From assembly GCA_007125455.1 (NCBI GenBank), contig SLDE01000110.1, forward strand, positions 1 to 9,240: 9,240 bases of DNA. Direction: 5' to 3'. The stretch is from Ectothiorhodospiraceae bacterium (GTDB taxonomy: Bacteria > Pseudomonadota > Gammaproteobacteria > Thiohalomonadales > Thiohalomonadaceae). The notes under the pieces are model-generated. The model had not been told where the DNA came from, searched no databases, and was given only the letters and a program-made list of their open reading frames with translations. This document shows, in pieces, positions 1 through 5,249 of this stretch (positions are counted from its first letter, which is position 1; every line of letters starts with the position of its first letter). A program made the translations under genes and the position numbers.

Positions 1-43
1 ACGTTTGCCGACGGGGTATATTGCAAAAAAATAATCATTAAGC

Positions 44-52
44 AGGAAGGGG
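44..52 (+). promoter_or_regulatory. Strong ribosome binding site of lemA
   Basis: The purine run AGGAAGGGG lies 7 nt before the ATG at 60. It contains good Shine-Dalgarno complementarity and fixes this ATG as the start over the internal ATG at 72. The 43 bases before it are AT-rich and include TATATT at 17-22, but any -35 element would lie outside the window, so no promoter is called. Confidence 0.75.
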
Positions 53-59
53 ATAAAAA

Positions 60-635
60 ATGGAAGTGGTGATGTTCATCATCCTGGCGTTAGTGGTGGC
101 TGCGTTGGTCTATGCCATCATCCTTTATAACAATCTGGTCAGCCTCAAGCACAATGTCGCCAAGGCCTGGTCCAACATCGATGTGCTGCTCAAACAGCGT
201 CACGACGAGTTGCCCAAGTTGGTGGAGGTGTGCAAGCAGTACATGAAGTACGAGCAGGAGACCCTGGAGCGGGTGATGAAGGCCCGTTCGGCGGTGGCCT
301 CCGCCCGCGAGCAGCAGAATGTTCCCGCACTGGGCGGTGCCGAGACCCAAATGCGTTTGGGGCTGGGCAACCTCTTCGCCCTGGCCGAGGCCTATCCGGA
401 TCTCAAGGCCAACGAAAACTTTCAGCACCTGCAATCGCGTATCAGTGGCCTGGAGAACGTCATTGCCGATCGGCGCGAGTACTACAACTCCAGCGTTAAC
501 ATCAACAATATCCGCATTGAACAGTTCCCCGACGTGCTGATTGCCCGGCTGTTTAACTTTGGCTCCCATCCACTGCTGCAATTCTCCGAGGAAGAGCGGG
601 CTGATGTGAACGTGGGCGCACTGTTTAACTCTTGA
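60..635 (+). CDS. lemA: LemA family membrane protein
   Basis: 191-residue LemA family protein, close to the usual length for the family. A hydrophobic N-terminal membrane segment spans about residues 4-23. It is followed by a helical domain with the family's conserved blocks: AWSNIDVLLKQRHDELPKL at about 36-54, YPDLKANENFQHLQ at 112-125 and RREYYN with EQFPD at 138-158. LemA proteins are anchored by one N-terminal helix and carry a helical-bundle domain; their biochemical role is not established. In many bacteria the neighbour is a TPM-domain or M48 peptidase gene. Here the next gene on the strand, 131 bp downstream, encodes another membrane protein, with GIDE-like and EF-hand regions, so the pair may act together at the membrane (inference). 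A strong ribosome binding site precedes the ATG. The family call is firm; the function is unknown. Confidence 0.93.
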   Translation: MEVVMFIILALVVAALVYAIILYNNLVSLKHNVAKAWSNIDVLLKQRHDELPKLVEVCKQYMKYEQETLERVMKARSAVASAREQQNVPALGGAETQMRLGLGNLFALAEAYPDLKANENFQHLQSRISGLENVIADRREYYNSSVNINNIRIEQFPDVLIARLFNFGSHPLLQFSEEERADVNVGALFNS

Positions 636-636
636 G

Positions 637-709
637 CGATGGCCCAGCAGGGCGGCGAGGGCATAGCTTAGCCATCGACACCCTGCTGCTCCGTGCCCTC
701 GGTGGCCAT
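637..709. repeat. Crossing inverted repeats in the lemA 3' spacer
   Basis: Three perfect inverted repeats lie in 65 bases. CGATGGC at 637-643 matches GCCATCG at 671-677. CAGCAGGG at 645-652 matches CCCTGCTG at 681-688. CGAGGGCA at 656-663 matches TGCCCTCG at 694-701. The left arms come in the order a, b, c and the right arms in the same order, so the stems cross instead of nesting. A further pair, ATGGCC at 639-644 and GGCCAT at 704-709, could enclose b or c. No T-run follows, so it is not a standard terminator. Confidence 0.6.
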
Positions 710-766
710 AGATTCATCTCCTTTCCGCCTCACCACCACGCACGACAATAACGGTAACGGTGCAGT

Positions 767-1705
767 ATGAGTTTCCTTACGGATTTTGCCGCCGGTGTGC
801 GGCAGATGCCCACGATGGAATACTGGATGTTCGCTGGCATGGCGCTGGTGCTGACGGTGGTTGGCTTTGTCGCCGCCTTTCGCTATCTGCACCGCTCACG
901 CCTGATCCAGGACACCCCCACCTCAAAGATCCGCTCTGCGCACCAGGGCTATGTGGAGCTGGAAGGCCGTGCGGATCTATTGCCGGGGGAGCCGATCCAC
1001 TCCGAGTTGACCGGCAGCCCCTGCACCTGGTACAGCTTCAAGGTGGAGGAGCAGCGCCGCAGCTCGCGCAACAACCGTTGGCACACCATCCGTTCCGGCG
1101 ACAGTAAGGCGCTATTTCTACTGCGCGACGAGACTGGCCAGTGCATCATCGATCCCGATGGGGCGCTGGTGACCCCTTCAGTGAAATCCGTCTGGTACGG
1201 CAGCAGTCGCGATTGGCCCTACGGCACCCCGGCACCGACCACGCGCAGCCTGCTCGGTGGGCGCTATCGCTTTACCGAGCACCGTATCCTACAGCTCGAC
1301 CACCTCTATGCCCTTGGGCGTTTTCGCACCGAGGGCGGCGGCCACCATAATCCAGATATTCGCGAGGAGGTGCGCCAACTGCTTAATGAATGGAAACAGG
1401 ACCAGGCCAGCCTGCTGGAGCGCTTCGATGCCGACGGGGATGGCCAGATCAACATGCAGGAGTGGGAGCAGGTTCGTCGTGCTGCCGAGGTCGAGGTGCA
1501 GCGACAAGTGCGCGAGCGCCAGAATGGCCCCGAGACCCACATCCTTGCCAAGCCCGTACACGGACGTCGTCCTTACCTGCTTTCCACCCTGCCCCAGGAT
1601 GATCTGGCAGCGCGCTACCGTCGTTATGCCATCGGCTCACTGGTCGGCTTTCTGCTCGCAGGGGTGGCTGCCACCTGGATGCTCTCGGTGCGGTTTGTCT
1701 TCTGA
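767..1705 (+). CDS. GIDE-like membrane protein with an EF-hand
   Basis: 312-residue protein with hydrophobic segments at about 20-38 and 287-308 flanking a large soluble region. Basic residues at RYLHRSR after the first segment and RYRR before the second suggest the soluble part is cytoplasmic (positive-inside inference). Residues about 56-135 (GYVELEGRADLLPG, then SPCTWYSFKVEE, then the hydrophobic strand ALFLLRDETG) resemble the GIDE/BAM domain of MUL1-type E3 ligases. No RING domain follows, so ligase activity is not implied. Residues 221-232, DADGDGQINMQE, form a canonical EF-hand loop with D, D, D, N and E at positions 1, 3, 5, 9 and 12, so calcium binding is likely. The ATG has only a weak upstream GGTAACGG; a GTG seven bases earlier is in another frame. 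It is probably co-transcribed with lemA. The GIDE assignment is moderate, the EF-hand strong and the biological role unknown. Confidence 0.8.
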   Translation: MSFLTDFAAGVRQMPTMEYWMFAGMALVLTVVGFVAAFRYLHRSRLIQDTPTSKIRSAHQGYVELEGRADLLPGEPIHSELTGSPCTWYSFKVEEQRRSSRNNRWHTIRSGDSKALFLLRDETGQCIIDPDGALVTPSVKSVWYGSSRDWPYGTPAPTTRSLLGGRYRFTEHRILQLDHLYALGRFRTEGGGHHNPDIREEVRQLLNEWKQDQASLLERFDADGDGQINMQEWEQVRRAAEVEVQRQVRERQNGPETHILAKPVHGRRPYLLSTLPQDDLAARYRRYAIGSLVGFLLAGVAATWMLSVRFVF

Positions 1706-1707
1706 GC

Positions 1708-1816
1708 GGTGATTTGAAAAAGCCCTTCAACACAGAGCCCACAGAGAACACAGAGAAAAAATGACGGTAGTGCTTCAGGCCAGCGAAATCCCTCCGTGTG
1801 CTCTGTGACCTCTGTG
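1708..1816. repeat. Periodic CACAGAG hairpin element, copy 1
   Basis: The left arm at 1731-1755 reads CACAGAG-cc-CACAGAG-aa-CACAGAG. The right arm at 1792-1816 is its inverted counterpart, CTCCGTG-tg-CTCTGTG-ac-CTCTGTG. Paired in register, this gives three 7-bp helices separated by 2x2 internal loops around a 36-nt loop. A leader (GGTGATTTGAAAAAG, then CCTTCAA) starts at 1708, two bases after the stop codon of the GIDE-like gene, and recurs at 1881. It lies between convergent genes, so it may sit in the 3' ends of both transcripts. Confidence 0.85.
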
Positions 1817-1841
1817 GTAAAAGCGGTAAAAGCGGTAAAAG
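1816..1841. repeat. 9-bp tandem microrepeat (GGTAAAAGC)
   Basis: GGTAAAAGC occurs at 1816-1824 and 1825-1833, followed by GGTAAAAG at 1834-1841, giving about 2.9 copies. It begins at the outer edge of hairpin copy 1. Its 9-bp unit length equals the period of the CACAGAG array, which suggests slippage or stepwise growth of the same element. Confidence 0.85.
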
Positions 1842-1843
1842 AT

Positions 1844-1990
1844 TTCAACGCAGAGTTCGCTGAGATCGCAGAGAGAAGATGGTGATTTGAAAAAGGCCTT
1901 CAACACAGAGCCCACAGAGTCCACAGAGAACACGGAGAAAAATGACGGTAGTTCTCCAGAATAGAAAATTTCTCTGCGCTCTCGGCGTTA
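1844..1990. repeat. Periodic repeat, nested or rearranged copy 2
   Basis: The outer left arm at 1849-1873 is CGCAGAG-tt-CGCTGAG-at-CGCAGAG. A partial right counterpart lies at 1972-1987, CTCTGCG-ct-CTCGGCG. Between them, 1881-1951 is a near-exact direct repeat of 1708-1771 (same leader, then ATGACGGTAGT) but with four 7-mer units at 1904-1937 instead of three, a 9-bp expansion reading TCCACAGAG. The inner CACAGAG array has no CTCTGTG right arm of its own. This looks like one element inserted into, or recombined with, another subtype. Confidence 0.75.
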
Positions 1991-2001
1991 AATCCTGTCG
2001 T

Positions 2002-2235
2002 TCAAGCGGCCCCGGTCAGCCGGGTGACGATGCGCCGGGCGATGGGGGCGACTACCATCATCGCCGGGAAGGCGACCACAAAGGCGCTCATCCAGGCGGC
2101 CATCCAGCGTAGCAGGAAGTCCTCTACCAGCCCCAGGTTGAGCAGGGTGATCACCCCGGACATGATGAAGGACATCATCAGCGCAGTGAGCATCGCCAGC
2201 AGGATGGGGGCATACCGGCCAGGTAGGGGACGCAT
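2002..2235 (-). CDS. Small DUF2798-type two-helix membrane protein
   Basis: 77-residue protein resembling DUF2798 family members: a short basic N-terminus (MRPLPGRYAP), a hydrophobic helix at about 10-32, a short loop, and a second helix at about 43-65 ending in basic residues (ARRIVTRL). The family has no assigned function. The start at 2235 is chosen because AGGAGAG at 2241-2247 lies 5 nt upstream. A longer reading back to 2370 would overlap the preceding gene by about 125 bp and has no such signal. The gene begins 10 bp after the cNMP-fold gene, and its Shine-Dalgarno overlaps that gene's TAG stop, which suggests translational coupling. It is the last gene of the xseA operon and faces the repeat-filled convergent spacer; no clear terminator is visible after it. 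Confidence 0.8.
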   Translation of the reverse strand: MRPLPGRYAPILLAMLTALMMSFIMSGVITLLNLGLVEDFLLRWMAAWMSAFVVAFPAMMVVAPIARRIVTRLTGAA

Positions 2236-2240
2236 GTGTA

Positions 2241-2247
2241 CTCTCCT
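2241..2247 (-). promoter_or_regulatory. Ribosome binding site deciding the DUF2798 gene start
   Basis: Read on the minus strand, AGGAGAG lies 5 nt before the ATG at 2235 and overlaps the TAG stop of the upstream gene (2246-2248). This supports the short start and a coupled translation arrangement. Confidence 0.75.
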
Positions 2248-2758
2248 AGATGTGGTCAATAAGTTTGCCGCTGGTCTGGCGCAGCCTGAAGCTAAGCAGG
2301 CGTGTGATCGCCTGTAGCAGGTCGTAGGCGACCCGCGGGTGTGCTTTACGAAGGGATTCCAGCCCGGCACGGGTCAATAACAATAGTCGCACCGGGCTGC
2401 TGGTCATTACGCTGGCAGAGTGTGGGTACTGGTCGATGAGCGACATCTCACCCACGGTTTTGCCTGTACGGATTGTGGTCAGCAGTCGCTCCTCTCCCTG
2501 GGCACACTCCTTCCTGATGGCCAGCTCGCCGTCTACAAGAAAAAACATGGTCTCTCCCTGCTCGCCCTCCCGCAACAAATACACCCCGCTGGGGGCGGCA
2601 CAGGCGATCAGGTGCTCACTGATCAGCATCAGATCATCGTAGGGCATACCCTGTAGCAGGGTGATCTCATCGAGCATGTCGCAGCGTGAGGCAAGCCCTC
2701 CCGGGATGCCCTCAATCCTGCTCAGCCCCTTTGGCAGCTCATGTTGCAGCGGTATCAT
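2246..2758 (-). CDS. Stand-alone cyclic nucleotide-binding-fold protein
   Basis: 170-residue protein dominated by one Crp-like cNMP-binding beta-roll at about residues 32-135 (LLQGMPYDDLMLISEHL, then VYLLREGEQGETMFFLVDGEL, then GKTVGEMSLIDQYPHSASV). No helix-turn-helix, kinase, cyclase or membrane domain follows; the C-terminus is a helical stretch ending about 30 residues after the roll. In the phosphate-binding cassette the acidic residue is present (GEM, E104), but the position normally held by Arg before S/T-A is His113 (PHSA instead of PRSA). Binding of cAMP or cGMP is therefore uncertain. It starts 2 bp after the M23 gene ends, so it shares that operon. No good ribosome binding site precedes this ATG; a start at Met28 (2677) would keep the whole domain and is possible. 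Partner and output are unknown. Confidence 0.85.
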   Translation of the reverse strand: MIPLQHELPKGLSRIEGIPGGLASRCDMLDEITLLQGMPYDDLMLISEHLIACAAPSGVYLLREGEQGETMFFLVDGELAIRKECAQGEERLLTTIRTGKTVGEMSLIDQYPHSASVMTSSPVRLLLLTRAGLESLRKAHPRVAYDLLQAITRLLSFRLRQTSGKLIDHI

Positions 2759-2760
2759 GG

Positions 2761-3615
2761 TTAGTTGTTGGCGGCATTGAGCCGTGCCAGGGTCTGTTCG
2801 GTGAGGAACAGCTCGGGGTCTACCAGGGTGTTGTTGAGGCTGATGCTCCAGTGCAGGTGGGGACCGGTGACTCGACCGGTGGCTCCGACGGTGCCGAGCA
2901 CCTCTCCCTGCCCGATGATCTGCCCTTTTTCCACTGCAATGCTGTCCATGTGGCAGTACATGCTTACCAGTCCCTCGCCGTGGTCGATGAATACGGTGTT
3001 GCCGTTAAAAAAGTAGTCGCCAGTCTCCACCACCTTGCCACCGGCCGGGGCGCGGATCGGGGTGCCGGTGGGGGCAGCGATATCCAGCCCGCTGTGGGGC
3101 CGACGTGGCTGGCCGTTGAAGAAGCGCTGTGAGCCGAACACCCCGCTGACGCGCCCCTCTACCGGCAGGATGAAGTCCAGCTCCGGTGCCTGTTCGGTGA
3201 TGCGTGCATAGGCGGCGCGGGCACGGGCCTGCTCGCCACGAATGCGTTTGAGGTCGTCCGGGTTGGGGTTGACCTGGCGGCGATTGCTGAGGGTGATGTG
3301 CTGCTGCGGATACGCCTTGTCGTTGACCTCGAAGGCGATGCGCTGGGTGTTCTCGGCGCTGCTTACCTTCAGTTGCTGCAGGCCTGGATCGCTGCTGAGC
3401 GGGATCCCCACCACCGCCAACCATACCCCTTCGCGCTGGGTCACCACGACCGGGCGCTCGTTGTAACGTACCTCGGGCCGCTGTGCCTCATTGCCCAGCG
3501 GGATCACCGCCACCCCACCGGGTACCGGGTTGTGGCGCGGGAAGCTGCCGGCCAGGGCCGTGCTGGTGACAAGCCATAGCAGCAGGATCAGGGGGGGGCT
3601 GAGCTGTTTAATCAT
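2761..3615 (-). CDS. M23 (LytM-type) peptidoglycan endopeptidase, secreted
   Basis: 284-residue zinc metallopeptidase of family M23, expected to cut peptidoglycan peptide cross-bridges in the periplasm. A signal peptide covers about residues 1-22 (MIKQL, a leucine-rich core, then TALA before GS). An N-terminal beta-rich region runs to about 115, followed by a short charged helix at 120-142. The LytM domain covers about 148-270 and holds all expected residues: HSGLD (H174 and D178 as zinc ligands), H222 in MYCHM, and HLH at 253-255 with H255 as the third ligand. It should therefore be active, unlike degenerate LytM factors such as EnvC. The ATG overlaps the end of xseA by 8 bp (ATGATTAA), and a GAGGAG ribosome binding site lies 10 nt upstream inside xseA, so the two genes are probably translationally coupled. 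Confidence 0.93.
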   Translation of the reverse strand: MIKQLSPPLILLLWLVTSTALAGSFPRHNPVPGGVAVIPLGNEAQRPEVRYNERPVVVTQREGVWLAVVGIPLSSDPGLQQLKVSSAENTQRIAFEVNDKAYPQQHITLSNRRQVNPNPDDLKRIRGEQARARAAYARITEQAPELDFILPVEGRVSGVFGSQRFFNGQPRRPHSGLDIAAPTGTPIRAPAGGKVVETGDYFFNGNTVFIDHGEGLVSMYCHMDSIAVEKGQIIGQGEVLGTVGATGRVTGPHLHWSISLNNTLVDPELFLTEQTLARLNAANN

Positions 3616-5092
3616 CAGGGTAGATCTCCTCTATACGGCAGCCAAGGCGTCCCCGTTGCAGGCGGGCCACGACTTGCTCACCGGGCTGGGCCTGGGCTGC
3701 ATCGCGCAGTATCTCACCACTGTCCTGGTGTTGCACGATGGCGTAGCCCCGCGCCAGGGTGGCCAGGGGGCTGACGGTCTCCAGTGCGTGGGCCTGGGCT
3801 GCCAGGTAGTGCTGGCGCTGAATGAGCTGCTGGCGGATATTGCGCTGTAGGCGTTGCTCCAGGCCGACAAGCTGTTGCCGATGCAAGGCGATGCGTTGTC
3901 GCAGTTTGTGCGGCTGGTGGCTGCTCTGCAAGGGGGCCAGTCGCTGGTGGGCCTGCTGCAACTGGCGTTGTATCCCCTGCCGCAGGCGCTGCTGCAAGCC
4001 CTCCAGGCGCAATCGCTGGGCTTGGAGGCGTTGCTGTGGGCTTTGGCCTTGCAAGCGGGCATGGCCGATCGCCAGTCGCTGTTGTTGGTGGTGTAGCCGT
4101 TGTTGCAGGGCCTTGCCCAGGCGCTGCTCCAGCTCATCCACCCGCTGGGCCTGCTGTTGCCGTTGGCGGCGCGGGTCGGGCAGGCGCTGGCGCAGCCACT
4201 GCAACTGTTTACGCTGTTGTTGCAGTTGGCGTTGAATGGCCTGTGCCATGCGTTGGCTGGTGGCCTGTAGGTGGATACGCCACTTGTCCCCATCCGGGCT
4301 GAGCAGCTCCGCCGCCGCCGAAGGGGTGGCGGCGCGCACGTCGGCCACCAGATCGGCGATGCTCACATCCACCTCGTGGCCCACCGCGCTGACCACTGGC
4401 AGCGGCGAGGCGGCAATGGCCCGTGCCACCACTTCTTCGTTAAAGGCCCACAGGTCTTCCAGTGAGCCGCCGCCACGCCCGACGATCAGCACGTCGCATT
4501 CGTTACGCTCCCCCGCCAGGCGGATTGCCTCGGCGATCTGCTCCGCCGCCCCTTCACCCTGCACTGGCACCGGGTAGATCACTACCGGGATGGCGGCAAA
4601 GCGCCGTTGCAGCACGGTAAGGATGTCGTGAATAGCCGCCCCGGAGGGGGAGGTGACCACCCCGATCTGCCGTGCCAGGACGGGTAGTGGGCGCTTGCGT
4701 TCGGTGGCGAACAAGCCCTCGGCATCGAGGCGCTGCTTGAGCGCCTCAAAGGCGCGGCGCAGGGCTCCATCGCCAGCCTCTTCCATGTGTTCGATGATCA
4801 GCTGGTAGTCGCCACGCTGCTCGTACAGGCCCACCCGTGCCCGCATCAGTACTTGCATCCCTTCGCGCGGGGCAAAGCGCAGGCGGCTGGCATTCATACG
4901 GAACATCGCCGCGCGCACCTGGGCGAACTCATCCTTGATGGTGAAGTAGAGATGGCCCGAGCGGGGGCGTGCCAGGTTGGATAGCTCGCCTTCCAGCCAC
5001 AAGAGCGGGAAGTGGCCTTCCAGGGTCGCACGCACCTCGCGGTTCAGGCGCGATACGCTATAGATCTCACGGGGGGGAGGGGAGTCATTCAT
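3608..5092 (-). CDS. xseA: Exodeoxyribonuclease VII large subunit
   Basis: 494-residue large subunit of exonuclease VII, which with XseB degrades single-stranded DNA to oligonucleotides in the cytoplasm. An N-terminal OB-fold (about 8-105, with VSRLNREVRATLEG and WLEGELSN) precedes the catalytic domain. The catalytic region carries VTSPSGAAIHD at 146-156, GRGGGSLEDLW at 205-215 and AVGHEVDVSIADLVADVRA at 236-254. A long Gln/Arg/Leu-rich coiled coil follows at about 276-432, then the C-terminal TLARGYAIV segment at 445-453. The protein is about 40 residues longer than the 456-residue E. coli XseA; much of the extra length appears to be in the coiled coil. No Shine-Dalgarno is visible before the ATG, and a promoter-like -10 ends only 8 nt away, so the mRNA may be leaderless. 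It is divergent from guaB, as in E. coli, and heads a four-gene operon. xseB is not in the window. Confidence 0.97.
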   Translation of the reverse strand: MNDSPPPREIYSVSRLNREVRATLEGHFPLLWLEGELSNLARPRSGHLYFTIKDEFAQVRAAMFRMNASRLRFAPREGMQVLMRARVGLYEQRGDYQLIIEHMEEAGDGALRRAFEALKQRLDAEGLFATERKRPLPVLARQIGVVTSPSGAAIHDILTVLQRRFAAIPVVIYPVPVQGEGAAEQIAEAIRLAGERNECDVLIVGRGGGSLEDLWAFNEEVVARAIAASPLPVVSAVGHEVDVSIADLVADVRAATPSAAAELLSPDGDKWRIHLQATSQRMAQAIQRQLQQQRKQLQWLRQRLPDPRRQRQQQAQRVDELEQRLGKALQQRLHHQQQRLAIGHARLQGQSPQQRLQAQRLRLEGLQQRLRQGIQRQLQQAHQRLAPLQSSHQPHKLRQRIALHRQQLVGLEQRLQRNIRQQLIQRQHYLAAQAHALETVSPLATLARGYAIVQHQDSGEILRDAAQAQPGEQVVARLQRGRLGCRIEEIYPDD

Positions 5093-5100
5093 GGCGCGTG

Positions 5101-5128
5101 AGTGTACCAGAGTTAGCTACCTTGGTAA
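5101..5128 (-). promoter_or_regulatory. Putative xseA operon promoter, extended -10
   Basis: Read on the minus strand, TGG-TACACT (5109-5101) is an extended -10 (TGn plus a hexamer resembling TATAAT). TTACCA at 5128-5123 is a possible -35 with 16-bp spacing. Only 8 nt separate the -10 from the xseA ATG, so initiation 6-7 nt downstream would give a leader of about 1-2 nt. The call rests on motif match and position only. Confidence 0.5.
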
Positions 5129-5182
5129 CCGACCACCGAGAGGATAAAGCGGTAGCGGTATGATCGATCCACCGGTCAGTAG

Positions 5183-5212
5183 TTTACCCAGGGTAGCTCC
5201 GGGCTGTATAAT
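5183..5212 (+). promoter_or_regulatory. Putative guaB promoter
   Basis: TATAAT at 5207-5212 is a perfect sigma70 -10 hexamer. TTTACC at 5183-5188 matches four of six -35 bases with an 18-bp spacer. Transcription would start near 5219, giving a leader of about 30 nt before the guaB ATG at 5250. That leader contains a five-codon reading frame at 5226-5243. No operator (PurR-like or stringent discriminator) was recognised with confidence. Confidence 0.65.
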
Positions 5213-5249
5213 CGCCCGATCACCCATGAGCAAAACACGGTAAGTAACC

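Noticed and set aside
1..43. lemA promoter with TATATT at 17-22.
   Set aside because: The matching -35 would lie before position 1, so the call cannot be supported from this window.
1624..1848. Minus-strand open frame across copy 1 of the CACAGAG repeat (74 codons).
   Set aside because: Its peptide (LCVLCGLC, FTAFTTEVTEHTE) simply translates the 9-bp repeat units and the end of the opposite gene. A 9-bp period keeps frames open on both strands. It is antisense to the GIDE-like gene end and has no start signal.
1708..1990. CRISPR array.
   Set aside because: The repeat units are 7-mers with 2-nt spacers arranged as inverted arms. There are no 25-40 bp repeats with unique spacers and no cas genes in the window.
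2236..2370. Longer start for the DUF2798-type gene at 2370.
   Set aside because: The added residues would overlap the cNMP-fold gene by about 125 bp, are not membrane-like, and lack a ribosome binding site. The ATG at 2235 has a well-placed AGGAGAG.
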